DNA of 64,000 nucleotides from Symbiodinium natans (GCA_905221605.1 CAJNDS010000252.1:122741-186740); one strand, 5' to 3'; shown: positions 1-9,869, counted from the stretch's first letter. Numbers and translations: made by a program. Notes: generated by a model not told the origin, from the sequence alone.

Positions 1-128
1 TCGTTGCACCTCTCTCTACCTGGCAGGTGAACGAGACCGAGGAAGCCTGGGAGCAGCGGCCGGACACTCGTGCGTGTCCTCTCAGTGCACGTGCACACCC
101 GGTCGCACCCATGCGGACGGAATGGGAG

Positions 129-246
129 GTTCGAGAAAGTCAGCCAGCTCGAGAGGGCCCTCGACAGCTTCAGCGGGGATGCTGACGATCGATTTGCAAG
201 CCTTGAGGCCTGGGATGCAAAGCTTGAGAAGTGCAGGAAGCACTTG
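129..246 (+). CDS. Coiled-coil exon, 5'-most in window
   Basis: This open segment starts after an AG and reads EKVSQLERALDSF, later LEAWDAKLEKCRKH, with heptad-like spacing of Leu, Phe and Ala among charged residues. A GT follows directly at 247. It looks like one exon of the long coiled-coil gene whose other exons are scattered to about 9.8 kb. The family is not recognised, and the true 5' end of the gene may lie before the window. Confidence 0.45.
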
Positions 247-283
247 GTGCTTGTGCAACGATCGCTGTTGTGCATGCGCCAAG

Positions 284-346
284 GCACGCTTGCGTGAGTT
301 GGAGAGCGCCTCAGTGCGACACGAGGAGCTCGATGAGATCAGGAAG
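284..346 (+). CDS. Coiled-coil exon (possible GC donor)
   Basis: After an AAG acceptor the frame reads ARLRELESASVRHEELDEIRK, strongly helical and charged. The next bases are GC (AAG|GCTTGG), so the most economical exon end uses a GC donor, as known in dinoflagellates. The frame stays open for some distance beyond, so a later end is possible. Function unknown. Confidence 0.45.
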
Positions 347-477
347 GCTTGGCGGAGCCACCTGTTTCTGGTCAGATGCAGTATAGACTCGCATCGGCAG
401 CACGGAATAGTGTGGAGACCTCACAAGCGCGACTTTGCGCGGCGGCGGGATAAATCTCTCGAAGCTTATGGTGGATG

Positions 478-1060
478 AAGGAAGCAAACGATTCGGAACT
501 GGTTGCATGAGTGCGTTCTTTTCACGGCTGCGAAAAACACAAAGCCCTGAAAGGCCAGAGAAGAGTCCAGAGTCAAGCTAACGGCAATCTTCCAAATCTT
601 GTCACCATCGGCCTTTTCGGCTTTCGTGGGTGCCGGGTGCAGGGTTCCAATGCGAAGGTCTTGTAGTTCTGTGCCCTCAGATGTCGCTGCGTTTCGGTGA
701 TGTTTTGAGTTCTTCCGACTGGGCTTTTTCTCCCATGGATGTCGCCCACTTATTACACAAGCTGCGGTGTTGTGTGTCTTTGGTTTTGGTTGTGGTCTTG
801 CTTATTCTGGTGTCTCTGAAGGTTTGTCGTAGTTTCTGTACTCCGATATGAGTACATCTGTATCTTGCTTGCATGCTCGCTGTCGTGGTTGGCCTGGTTC
901 GTGTTTTCGCGCGTGTGTGTTGTTTCGAGTGTCATCATTGTTGACTGCTGGTAGGGCGGGTTGCTGAACCGCTGGTGGTAATGGTTGTCGTGTAGCACCT
1001 TGGGTCGATTGATGAGGCTGTAAAACGACAAAGGAGGGGGACCTGTGCAACGTGAACTTG
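478..1060. other. No gene seen
   Basis: Short overlapping open frames occur on both strands, but none has protein-like composition or convincing splice sites. The part from about 760 to 1,000 is T- and G-rich on the plus strand. It is probably intron or spacer. Confidence 0.5.
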
Positions 1061-1064
1061 CAGG

Positions 1065-1640
1065 GGGGGAATTTTATTGGAAGTTAGCTGTGGGTTGCTG
1101 CGGCGGGAATTTTATTGGAAGTTAGCTTTGGGGCTTGCCAAGGGGGAATTTAACTGGAAGTTAGCTTTGTGGCTTGCGAAGGCGGGGAATGTTATTGGAA
1201 GTTAGATTCGGGGCTTGCTAACGGCAGGAGTTTTATTGGAAGTTAGCTTTGGGGCTTGCTAAGGGGAGATGTAGTTAGCTTGCTAAGGCGCTAAGGCGTG
1301 AATGTTATTGGAAGTTAGCTTTGGGGCTTGCTAAGGGGGGGATTTTATTGGAAGTTAGCTTTGGGGCTTGCTAAGGGGAGCAATTGATTGGAAGTTAGCT
1401 TTGTGGCTTGCTAAGGGATTTTCTTTGGGAAGTTTGCTTAGGGGCTTGCTAAGGCGGGGATTTCATTGGAAGTTAGCTTTGGGGCCTGCCGCTCTTGCAG
1501 GGGGGGGGGGGGGCTTGCTAAGGTGGAAATTAGATTGGAAGTTAGCTTTGGGGCTTGCTAAGGCGGTGAATTTTATTGGAAGTTGGCGTTGGGCTTGCAA
1601 AGGGGGGGGAATTTGTTTGGAAGTTACCAATGAAGAAACA
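1065..1640. repeat. Minisatellite, ~40-45 bp unit
   Basis: About 13 degenerate copies of a unit containing TTATTGGAAGTTAGCTTTGG followed by GGCTTGCTAAGG and a variable G-run. Copies differ mainly in G-run length and small substitutions. Open frames through it are repeat translations (LDWKLALGLAK-like), not genes. It probably sits inside an intron of the coiled-coil gene. Confidence 0.9.
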
Positions 1641-1822
1641 CAGACACATCGGCATAATTTCAAGACCTGTGAGAGGGGTCTTATGCTTGCGTTTTGAGCT
1701 TGAGCAGTGACTTTCTCCCGGCTTACCATCTCTTCCACACGAAATACAACTAGTAAATGATACGTCGTTGCCATGGAACTACATCTGCTGCGTGGGCCTT
1801 TTTCCCATTCTTCCCTGACTGC

Positions 1823-1895
1823 AAGGACATCGCTCACGACAAGGGCGAGAAGACGGATGCAATCAACGAACTCTTCTCCAAGGCATCAGCTCACA
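1823..1895 (+). CDS. Coiled-coil exon
   Basis: The open segment reads KDIAHDKGEKTDAINELF then SKASAH, and is followed by a possible GT donor (CACAT|GTGAAC). The acceptor is not distinctive. It fits the helical, charged character of the neighbouring exons. Function unknown. Confidence 0.35.
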
Positions 1896-1931
1896 TGTGA
1901 ACTGGAAAAGTCGCAGCCAGCTCGCTGACAG

Positions 1932-1973
1932 GATGAAGAGACTCAGGCACAGTTGCAGGAGCTGCAGAACAAC
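1932..1973 (+). CDS. Coiled-coil exon
   Basis: After a clear CTGACAG acceptor the frame reads DEETQAQLQELQNN and meets a GTGTCC donor candidate. Glu/Gln/Leu composition is typical of coiled coil. The exon is only about 42 bp, like several others in this gene. Confidence 0.45.
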
Positions 1974-2211
1974 GTGTCCAACAGCTCTGTCCTCAACTGC
2001 TTGACTAAGTTTTGCACCGGTGCTGGAACCAGTCTTTTTTGAAGCTTGGCTTTGTTGTGCGCCAGAGGCTTAGCCACCAAGAAAGAAGTGCAGGAGGCTT
2101 CGGCTATGCCATGCTACTGTGCGGACCGATAAGCCGAACGGATTTGGACCCCATATATGAAACCGTCTGTTGCCTGTTGCTGTCTTGCGCATACTGGGCG
2201 CTCGGCTTCAG

Positions 2212-2289
2212 GCACACAATCAGGTCATGGAGGAGCTGCGCCAGTCGTCTGACGATGTCAACGAGACTCTGAAGGCCTTGAATGCCTGC
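2212..2289 (+). CDS. Coiled-coil exon
   Basis: After GGCTTCAG the frame reads AHNQVMEELRQSSDDVNE then TLKALNACG. Heptad-like Val/Met/Leu spacing suggests coiled coil. The 3' boundary is uncertain because a stop follows close by. Confidence 0.45.
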
Positions 2290-2354
2290 GGATGAACTTG
2301 GCAACAGCACGCGACAACGTGTGCACAGCGTGCAGTGTGTGCATGGTTTTCCAG

Positions 2355-2393
2355 GAGCTGCAAAGCAACGTCGCCTGGCACACTGACGTCGAG
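2355..2393 (+). CDS. 39-bp coiled-coil micro-exon
   Basis: Bounded by TTTTCCAG on the left and GAG|GTACTT on the right, this exon encodes 13 residues (ELQSNVAWHTDVE) in phase 0 at both ends. It has clean consensus-like splice sites and is one of the best-bounded small exons of the coiled-coil gene. Confidence 0.5.
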
Positions 2394-2510
2394 GTACTTT
2401 GCTAGCGATTGACGGTGGCAGCATTCCTCCATATTCTCATGCTTTCGTGTTTTGCTGGCATTTCGACATTCAATATGCGCGGCCCATCGCGTCCCCATGC
2501 TGCTGCGCAG

Positions 2511-2593
2511 GACCTGGACATGAGGCAACGTCAGAAGATCTCTTCCGTGCAGTCTGATGTGACCAAGGCCGGCACACGTCAGCTGACCATGGG
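2511..2593 (+). CDS. Coiled-coil exon
   Basis: Starts after GCTGCGCAG and ends at a GTATGT donor. It reads DLDMRQRQKISSVQSD then VTKAGTRQLTM. The start phase fits the previous 39-bp exon. Phase agreement with the next candidate exon was not obtained, so one of the two boundaries is probably wrong. Confidence 0.45.
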
Positions 2594-2666
2594 GTATGTC
2601 ATGGTACGTCACCGCATCGTAGTTACCTGACCGGCAAAGGCCTTTTGTTTTCAACAAAATGCTAAG

Positions 2667-2755
2667 GCACACGACGGGCTCAAAGCGCCGGCCCCCAAGC
2701 AGAGCTTCGCAGACTTCCAGATTGCCTGCCAAGAAATGCAGCGGCATCGCATGGC
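2667..2755 (+). CDS. Candidate coiled-coil gene exon
   Basis: The frame reads AHDGLKAPAPKQSFADF then QIACQEMQRHRM, ending at a GTGAGC donor. The composition is protein-like, but a second frame is also open here and phase with the upstream exon does not match. Moderate to low confidence. Confidence 0.35.
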
Positions 2756-3224
2756 GTGAGCTTGACGCAAGGTTTGGGGACAAGCTCGACCTTGTCCACT
2801 GCCTGATTCAGGGAGTCTCAGGGGAGCAACAGCCCGAAAATCTAAGTCGTCACCTCGCCCCGAATCTCAAGCTCCAGTCCAATCTTCCTGCTGCATTTGT
2901 CCCCCGGAGACTATACTGCTTGGACCCCAGGCGCAGCAGCAGAACCATGAGGTCTTTGCCAAAAACGTGCAGGTCAGGGGATGCACAGCTTTTCAATTGA
3001 CATTGAGGACTCAAGTTGGGCACACATGAGGTCAGGGAGATGTTCTCGCAGTATGGCGAGCTCATGGAGGCTTGTACATGTTGGCCCAAAGCCTGTGCAA
3101 CAACTTGTCGCGAAACGGCAGACACTTCAGACACACATATCTATGCTTGCAGATATGTATTTGCGAACATCCTTTTCGGCCGGTTGAGCTGCTTCTTTGC
3201 GGCCTCACTCCCCAGGTCGCCTTC

Positions 3225-3400
3225 CTCCATGTGTATATATGTACCTATCGTATGTGTGTATACGCACATATATGTGTGTGTATGCACATATGGACGTACA
3301 TACGCGCATGCGTACAGACGTATATGTATTGTACATGCACACATATGTATATGTATATATATATATATGTGTATATACATATGTGTGTGTCTAGTGTATG
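3225..3400. repeat. (TA)/(TG)/(CA) microsatellite
   Basis: Alternating purine-pyrimidine tract of TATATG, TGTGTA and GCACATA motifs, about 175 bp. Several His/Tyr/Cys-rich open frames through it on both strands are artefacts of the repeat. Confidence 0.9.
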
Positions 3401-3533
3401 TCTGCGCTCGTTCCTGTGACAACTGTGAAATCTACAGTGGATATCGAGCAGATAGATCTTAGCCGCATTTACATGCAGAGCTCTGCATGTCCGGGCTCAT
3501 CGAGATGCAGCTAGATTTGAACTTTTGCTGGCA

Positions 3534-3585
3534 GGATCTGGAGAAGCGCCTTAGTGAGGAGCAGCAGAAACTGAACCAGCAGAAG
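3534..3585 (+). CDS. Coiled-coil exon (possible GC donor)
   Basis: Follows GCTGGCAG and reads DLEKRLSEEQQKLNQQK, a textbook coiled-coil composition. The boundary AAG|GCTGC suggests a GC donor; reading on gives two Ala and a stop. An in-frame start-like stretch (MSGLIEMQLDLNF) lies just upstream, so the exon may begin earlier. Confidence 0.5.
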
Positions 3586-3599
3586 GCTGCTTGAGTAAC

Positions 3600-4240
3600 T
3601 ATGTGGCCTTGTGCATGACATCCATCCGTGTTGTGCAGTTTGCTCACGCATGCCGTGTTGGAGCTTTCCGCGTCCATGCCAAGCTCCGCAGACCCTCGCT
3701 TCTAATCATTCAAATCGCCATTCCTCGGCTTCCGTGGCGGAAGGGAGGGTGCAGGGGAACCCCGAATTGCAACATGAAATTGAAATCCCCGGCCACGTTC
3801 GGTGCAAGCCTCCAAAGGGGCGGACCCCGGAAAGTGCACGGGAGAGGCCGAGACCATGTCCCATGTGCGCTTCGGATGCTGTCCGGCGTTTGTGGGCTCT
3901 CTGTGGCGCACGGCGCCTGGGCGAGGGCGAGGGGGGGACGCGGAAAGTCTGCGCACATGGGGTTCCTGCTTGCAGAGCATGTTGCAAATCGAGTGATTCG
4001 GCTAGTCGATGACCCTCGCACTTTTTGGGGAAAAAACCTGTTGACACTAGGACACTCTGTTTGACCATTGGGGTTCACGGGATAGTGCCCTATGCCGGTG
4101 CAAACCCCATTTGCTATCCGGCTGCTCGTTCTGCGCAAATCTCAGCTGCGCACTTTGCTGCATGCTGTGCTGCCTGCAAGTGTGCTTGACATGCTTTCAA
4201 AACCAGATTAACTGCGGATCACAAGCCAGCCTCATTGAAG
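3600..4240. other. GC-rich intron-like stretch, no gene seen
   Basis: Open frames overlap in nearly all six frames here, which reflects GC richness rather than coding. None has a recognisable motif, and the stretch lies between two coiled-coil exons. Best read as intron. Confidence 0.5.
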
Positions 4241-4319
4241 CTTTAATTTCCACGAGGTGGACAAACGAGATCTCCAAGAAAAGCTGTCCAGCGTTCACGG
4301 CCGCCTGGAGGAGCTGAAG
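4241..4319 (+). CDS. Coiled-coil exon
   Basis: Acceptor ATTGAAG, donor AAG|GTAGCT. The frame reads FNFHEVDKRDLQEKL then SSVHGRLEELK and ends in phase 0. It joins in phase with the exon at 4533, which supports both boundaries. Confidence 0.55.
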
Positions 4320-4532
4320 GTAGCTGCAGCCTCGGCTTTTTTCCGAAGGATGCTAGTGCCGCGCGGTGACCAGTGATGCTTTGGCGGCCTCGCGCACGGC
4401 ACGATTTGTCTGGAGTCTTTGGTTGAGATTTGCATGCGTGACGTGGCATTGTGCATGCAAATATGTGTTTTTCAAAGTAATGAAGTGAAGCCTTCGGCAT
4501 TCTTGTTGCAAGTCCACCGCGCCTGTGCTCAG

Positions 4533-4592
4533 GCCGATGAGAACATCTCCAATGGTCTCAAGGAGTTGGCGTCAATGGTCAGCGACTTGCAG
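4533..4592 (+). CDS. Coiled-coil exon with GC donor
   Basis: After CTGTGCTCAG the frame encodes 20 residues (ADENISNGLKELASMVSDLQ), phase 0 at both ends, then CAG|GCAAGG. The donor must be GC rather than GT. Joining to 4319 keeps the frame and the helical pattern. This is among the strongest evidence for GC-AG splicing in the window. Confidence 0.55.
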
Positions 4593-5513
4593 GCAAGGCC
4601 AGACTAGCAGTTAGGCCTAAACTTAGGAGCCCGCAAGCTCTGATGCTTGCTGCCATTCGTAAGATGCGGTAAGCCATCCGCAAAAACAGCCGCTGCAAAG
4701 TGAAGCGAAACGACAAAAGGGCGGTGACGGTGCTCAGCAAGTGGGGAAGTCGGGATAAGTTTGACGTTGACTGCAAGATATGCTGTCTCCGGGCACGATC
4801 CATGGTCCATGGGCGATGATGGGAGGAACACTTTTGAACAGGAAAGGCCTGCCCTGTTCAACCAGCTGTATGACTCGAATGATGAAAGTGACTCGCCGAA
4901 CCGAAGGACGGAAGAACATTTTTTGGACAGAGGACAGTTTGGAACGAACAGATGTTGACCTTAGGAAGAGGCCCGCCAAACCGAGCAACCGAACCAGAGC
5001 TGACAGTCAGAAACACAGGGCACTAAGCTTTTGAAATGCGGGTTGCATCGAGCTGTCCTGGCTACGACGGAATGCAGGAGTTGCAACAAAAGATGTTGTG
5101 AGGATGATTCAAGCGTTGATGCAAGGCCTTGTTCCACAGCCATTCGGTCGTGAGCGTTCTTTGGGCCAAAGATCTCCGATCCTACTCCTCACAACCAGAA
5201 GCGTTCGCAAAAGTTTTCAAGACTCGTGGCTGGCTTTGGCGCGGAAGTTTCTCGCATGCTGCGGCTAGCCTTTTTCTCCTTTAACGTCGGCACCAACACA
5301 CACATCGCTGCCTGTGCATTCGTTTATAGCAGTTTTGTTGTGCTTGAGGGTGTCCTTATATGCAAGATGCATCATACGAACGGCTGCATCATCTGTCAGT
5401 GCCCAACACCTCAGAGTGGGAAGCTTGGCCGAGTTTCAACGCAGGCTCACACCTCCGACATGGCGACAAAGAGCTATGCAGAGGAGGCGTGTATGTTCTG
5501 ACATGGGCGGCAG

Positions 5514-5571
5514 TTTATGGGCAAGAGACCGGAGATATGTCGAGGTGGCCCGCAAGTATGCCGATGAAGTG
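5514..5571 (+). CDS. Coiled-coil gene exon
   Basis: After GGGCGGCAG the frame reads LWARDRRYVEVARKY then ADEV and ends at a GTGAGA donor. Helical composition, with an Ala/Val/Tyr hydrophobic face. Function unknown. Confidence 0.4.
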
Positions 5572-5671
5572 GTGAGAGCCAGCACCGAGAAGGCTCTTCC
5601 TTGGATCGATCTGCGCTTTTTGCCTCTTTTTGCCTCTTGGCGATTCTTAGCGATTCTTAGCTTGACGAAAG

Positions 5672-5722
5672 GAAGAAATTGACGCCCTTCGCCGAGACTT
5701 CATCGAGGCCATGTGGGAGAAC
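5672..5722 (+). CDS. Coiled-coil gene exon
   Basis: The frame reads EEIDALRRDFIEAMWEN between an AAAG acceptor and a GTGCTC donor, 51 bp, phase 0 to 0. A competing frame from the TTAG at about 5660 is also open (LDERKKL...), so the choice rests on composition. Confidence 0.35.
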
Positions 5723-5876
5723 GTGCTCTGCGACATCTACGGCATACTGTCGCCTTGTAGTGCCATGTAAAAAGATCCTTTCTGAGTACCGGTTCCGTGT
5801 CATAATAAGATCCCCAAACGGCACCAGCATTTAGAGAACCTCCGCCCATTGAAACGTCGTACCGAGTGCCTGGCAG

Positions 5877-5974
5877 GAGCAAGAGCAGATTCGAGCCAAC
5901 ACGAGGCAGCAGCAAAACAACAGGCCCTGGAGTCCAACTTGGCCACAGAGACAGACACTACACGCACTCATGAC
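5877..5974 (+). CDS. Coiled-coil exon
   Basis: Acceptor TGCCTGGCAG; frame reads ARADSSQHEAAAKQQALE then SNLATETDTTRTHD; donor GAC|GTTTCT. Ala/Gln/Glu-rich helix. A further helical segment (DLNGAIEELNNLRARA, about 5991-6060) follows but its phase does not fit this donor, so one boundary is wrong. Confidence 0.45.
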
Positions 5975-5987
5975 GTTTCTCAGCAGG

Positions 5988-6063
5988 CGGGATCTCAATG
6001 GGGCTATTGAGGAGTTGAACAACTTGCGAGCCCGGGCCCCAGCGAAGCAAGCTGACCCCATAT
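5988..6063 (+). CDS. Helical open segment, possible exon
   Basis: Reads DLNGAIEELNNLRARAP then AKQADPI and a stop. It resembles the neighbouring coiled-coil exons and follows CTCAGCAG. It could be an alternative 3' end or part of the adjoining exon. Confidence 0.35.
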
Positions 6064-6596
6064 GAAGATGGCAAGCAAAGTTGTCTGGACACGCCCGTGC
6101 CCGATGCGCCAGGCGCAGTCGATGAAGGTGGAGAAGTCGTGGTCCAAGCACCAGACCCTCCCCTCCCCTCCCTCCGGTGTAGTTGTAAGCGCCGTGCGTC
6201 GACCGCCTGGGCCCGGCTTGACACGTAGCGGGGCTTGGTGGGGGGGCGGCTGGGCCGAGAGCCGAGAGACCCAACGGTCACAGAGTGATGTTCTCTGTGC
6301 CAAGCGTGGCAAGGAGATCAATATCAGTGCAGGTAGATCCCTTACTCTTGTGCTGGGCAGCACGATGTGGGAAGGCTTTGCCCAAGCTTAGGCTGCCTTT
6401 TGCTGGCATTCTGCAAAAGCTTCTTAGTCCTGACACACTTGGGGGTCGAAGGGGTTGACATGGGGTGGTATGTGGTTGGGAACCTCTGAATCGGCTCCTA
6501 GCGAGCTGGTACGATCGGACGCTTGGCGCTGCAGCTTTACATGGCCGTGTGAGCCGCAAGGCAGTTCTTTCCGAAATTAGTCCTGAGCTTCTACAG

Positions 6597-6816
6597 GCGA
6601 TGTGGCTCGATCGAGGAACAAATCACCTCCCTGAGGAGTCAAGAGGCAGCGTGGGCTTTTCGCGCGACTGTTCACGCAGGACTTTTGCAGGCTTTGAAGT
6701 CGCCTGCGCAGAAGTGCCGGGCGTCATCCAGTGTAGGCAGGTCGCTTGCCTCGTCGCAGGCGGAGAACTGGGACAACATGCAAGACACCCTGAATAACCA
6801 GGCCAGGCACCCAAAG
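6597..6816 (+). CDS. Large coiled-coil gene exon
   Basis: Acceptor GCTTCTACAG and donor AAG|GTACCC. The frame reads SIEEQITSLRSQEAAWAF early and ENWDNMQDTLNNQARHPK at the end. It ends in phase 0 and joins in phase to the exons at 6892 and 6980. This three-exon chain is the best-supported part of the gene. Confidence 0.6.
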
Positions 6817-6891
6817 GTACCCATACCATCCCATCCCCCAAATTGTCCACGCCCGACACCCCTGTGACTTTCTCTGCTACCCCCCAGCCAG

Positions 6892-6927
6892 GCTAACACC
6901 TACGAGGACTTGAAAGACGCGTGTGAG
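6892..6927 (+). CDS. 36-bp coiled-coil micro-exon
   Basis: Encodes 12 residues (ANTYEDLKDACE) between CCAGCCAG and GAG|GTGCGG, phase 0 at both ends and in frame with the flanking exons at 6816 and 6980. Small size plus phase agreement argue for a real micro-exon. Confidence 0.6.
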
Positions 6928-6979
6928 GTGCGGCTCCTGAGCCCTGGACAGTAAAACACCTTGGCGTAAGCGTTGCAAG

Positions 6980-7063
6980 GCGCTCCGGCTGGAGCTCAAG
7001 GAGCATGCGGAGAAGCAGCAGCAGGAAGGAGAGAGGCGAGAAACCCGAGCCTGTGAGCAACCG
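6980..7063 (+). CDS. Coiled-coil exon, Gln/Glu-rich
   Basis: Acceptor CGTTGCAAG, donor CCG|GTGTGT, 84 bp, phase 0 to 0. The frame reads ALRLELKEHAEKQQQEGE then RRETRACEQP, a strong coiled-coil signature. It is the last exon before the MORN-repeat gene at 7297; whether the two belong to one transcript is not decided by the sequence. Confidence 0.6.
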
Positions 7064-7296
7064 GTGTGTGGTGGTGCCTGGAAGTGCAAATCTGTTTTTT
7101 TTCGAAGCATCCGATGGCTCTCAAGGCTCTTACTTCTTGCATGCACTTGTGCATGTGCCTTAAGTGCTCTATAATGTACAAGACGGTTAAACCTGCGCAA
7201 CAATGTCACCAGAGCAACACCAACAATCACCAGCACCAGGAATCCTGACAGAGACAGGTCATCACGGTGTCATCTTGACCGCAAGAACGGTGGGCC

Positions 7297-8653
7297 ATGG
7301 CCGGCATCAAGCGCTGCTTCCGGAATGCGGGCCAAATCTACTATGGCGAGGTGCTGGCAGTGTGACACGGAAGATCACGGAGGGAACAAGAGACAGAGAA
7401 GCGCAGAGATCAAGAGAGCGAAGAAGAAAGCGTGCCCAAAATTGTGCCCAAATGATCCCGAATGCGAGTTTCTGTGTCAAAGCGTAGGTGGAGGAGCAGG
7501 CAGATGGCACCTGCTTGAGAGATGGCCTTGGGCTGCAGCTCTTCACAGCTCGGGTGCCGCCCCGTCCCGACACGGCGGAGGGGGAGACGGAGACTGCGGA
7601 GACTGCGGAGATCGTGCACGGCCGCTACCAAGGAGCCTGGAAGAAGGGACAGCTTACGGGTGCAGGCGTGTATCGCTGGAGCGATGGAACCGTGTATGAC
7701 GGATACTTTCTCGATGGCTCCCCTCATGGCTATGGCCGCATCCGATGGCCGGAGGGTACAGTCTACGATGGAGATTGGAATCGTGGAGAGATGCATGGGC
7801 AAGGGACCTACATTTGTGGCTTCAAACATCTGGAGAGCCATGGAATCTTCTGGCGAAACTGCCTCAAGAACCACACGGGACAGTGGGTGAGCAAGGTGGA
7901 GGAAAGAGAAGCTCTCAGACAGCAGCATCTCAAGATTAATGCTTATCCTAGCACATGCTACGTCATTCCGGTGATTCGATGTGATGGCAAAGACATCCTG
8001 GCCAAAGCGCTAACAATATCACAAGAACCACCGTACTTGGTCCCTTTCTTGCTTGCCAAGCAGTCCTGCAGTGCCGGGCCGGATACCAATGAGACATCGC
8101 CACCTCCTATGTGCTACGTAGAAGAAGATGCACCTGGTGTCCTAGGGTCCACTTTCGGGACCTCCATCCATATTGCACATGTAGCAGTCGAGAAGCGGCG
8201 CATGCGGCACACAGACCCTCTATTCCAAAACGCCATTCAGCGGGCATTGCTGGAGTCCAGGCCCTTGTCGTTGATTTGGGCCGACGATGACAAGCGAGCG
8301 TCTCCATTCTCGGATCAGCTTGAGATCCCGGTAGACATCTGGGACCTCGAGAATGCGAAAGCGGTGCCTGACGAGTGGTCTCTCGACTACTTCTTCGACA
8401 AGCTGGTGCGCCCTGCCCCGCACAAGGCATGTGTAAAAAACAGAGAATGTCAACGTGTAGTAGCTAAAAGTGTGGTTCATGGGCACATTCAAGGTTGCCA
8501 ACGGACATCTTCGACCCTCTCCATTTCCAGTGCAGCAACCAGGCCTCTGCCTTCCTGCCGGAGGCGCAGGTCCAGCAGGTCTTCGCACGATATACGTCCT
8601 TGTCCAAGGAGCACGCCAGGGAAGGTTCGGGATCCCTGGAACACCCCCTTTAA
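7297..8653 (+). CDS. MORN-repeat protein (3 exons)
   Basis: Proposed exons are 7297-7350, 7488-8426 and 8471-8653, giving about 391 residues. The ATG at 7297 is the first after an in-frame stop. Exon 1 ends YYGE|GT and joins in phase 0 at 7488 after GCGTAG. MORN units lie at about residues 64-130 (YQGAWKKGQLTGAG, YDGYFLDGSPHGYG, YDGDWNRGEMHGQG); a weak extra unit may span the first junction (GQIYYGE). The rest matches no domain I recognise. The second intron is read as GC-AG (AAG|GCATGT to TAAAAG), 44 bp, because GT alternatives break the frame; exon 3 then reads LPTDIFDPLHFQCSNQAS. MORN proteins generally bind membranes or scaffold cytoskeleton. The start, the short intron and a possible link to the upstream coiled-coil exons are uncertain. 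Confidence 0.65.
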
Positions 8654-8699
8654 CAAGCCCTTCTTCTGTTGCGAGCTTTCTTCAGCCAGTGCTGTAGTG

Positions 8700-8818
8700 A
8701 CTGTAGTGCCAGGAGCCGAAGGGGCCGAAGGGGCCGAAGGGGCCGAAGGGGCCGAAGGGGCCGGAGCCGAAGGACCCGGCGGAGCCGGCGGAGCCGGCGG
8801 AGCCGGCGGAGCCGGCAC
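8700..8818. repeat. GC-rich 9-bp tandem repeats
   Basis: Five copies of GGGGCCGAA-type units followed by four of GGAGCCGGC. They give Ala/Glu/Gly open frames on both strands. A stop at 8651 in the MORN frame puts them outside that gene as read here. Confidence 0.9.
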
Positions 8819-8829
8819 ATCCCGAGATG

Positions 8830-9490
8830 CAGCCTCCTCCCATTCTCCACACCTTGCGTGTTCTGATGATGTCGCTCAAGAAGCGCCTCGACACCTCGAC
8901 TCAGAAATGTTTTTTGTGATTCTTCTGTCCGCTCCAAAGCCACATGACGTGCTGCAATCACCGCAATCGCAGGATTCCGAACGGGGCTGAAGACGAGTCT
9001 ATCAGGAAGCACATGCGGAGCCGCTTCGGATCTGCGGTGCCGCTGCACCGCATTGCGGTGCTCGTTGCTGGTTGACGCCGTCATGTCCGTGGAGTCGTGA
9101 GGCCATTTCTGTGACACGAAAACAAGCTGTTTCACTTTGTTCGTCACGGCGAATTGATGCCGAAGATCGGCGCACAGAATTCAGCTGAGCTGCCGACCAC
9201 CGGACAAGCTAGAGCTCTTTCTTGTGGGCTGAGCTCAGGATCTTGGGGCTCGATGGGCCTTGCATGCGACCTGGCTCTGTCATTTAGATCCCCTGCGCCA
9301 GGTTACGAGACCAGTCGACGCGCCAGTACCTGGATCAGCTGGCCGGAAGCCCGGTGGTTCCGATGGTTCCCGGAGTCCCGCAGTGAATCCGAAGACTTTT
9401 GCGTGGCCTTTCGGGAAGCTTCATGGGAGGCATTATAAATTATAAACGGCAGCTGGAGGGGCTGAAGCTTTGGTGCTTAAGCTGCTGGGT
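8830..9490. other. No convincing gene
   Basis: Mixed-composition spacer or intron. Short open frames occur on both strands without motif or paired splice sites. Confidence 0.45.
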
Positions 9491-9498
9491 CTGCGAAG

Positions 9499-9585
9499 GA
9501 TAAAGCCCTGGACCTTCAGGGGGGCCTCAACCGGCTGCAGTGCGGCCCTCGGAACTTGCATGAACTTGCAGCAGAATCGTCAAAG
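9499..9585 (+). CDS. Coiled-coil exon
   Basis: After GTCTGCGAAG the frame reads DKALDLQGGLNRLQ then CGPRNLHELAAESSK and ends at GTTTTT, phase 0 to 0, 87 bp. It resembles the exons before the MORN gene, suggesting that either the coiled-coil gene brackets it or a second coiled-coil gene is present. Confidence 0.45.
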
Positions 9586-9645
9586 GTTTTTCTAATTCGT
9601 ATAAAGGTGCCCCAAGAATGTTGGGCTTTTTTCTGGAAGCCAAAG

Positions 9646-9755
9646 GCTGAGCCACAACGAGCTCGACGAAACGGTGAAGACTTTTCGGGGCAAGCCTGCA
9701 GATTCCAGTGTGAAGGGCATCTCTGTGACGGTTCCGAGCATTGCCTCGGCTGAGA
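9646..9755 (+). CDS. Candidate exon after the coiled-coil exon
   Basis: The frame reads LSHNELDETVKTFRGK then PADSSVKGISVTVPSIA and then a stop. The composition is protein-like. Phase with the exon ending at 9585 does not agree, so the start is uncertain. It could be a C-terminal exon. Confidence 0.4.
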
Positions 9756-9807
9756 CCTCTGCATGAGGCTTATCAGGCTCCGCAAAGCTTCGGGGTGATT
9801 TCTAGAT

Positions 9808-9868
9808 CGGCGTGCTGTTGCTGCGCGCTGTTGCTGCGTGCTGTTGCTGCGTGCTGTTGCTGCGTCTC
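9808..9868. repeat. 13-bp tandem repeat
   Basis: Four copies of a GCGTGCTGTTGCT-type unit. No coding role is apparent. Confidence 0.8.
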
Positions 9869-9869
9869 C

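Noticed and set aside
3600-4140. Four to six overlapping 90-157-codon frames
   Set aside because: All six frames are open because of base composition. None has a motif, and the stretch lies between coiled-coil exons.
8427-8990. Extension of the MORN frame through the Ala/Glu/Gly repeat to 8,990
   Set aside because: The alternative frame at 8,471-8,653 is much more protein-like, while the extension is low-complexity GGGGCCGAA translation.
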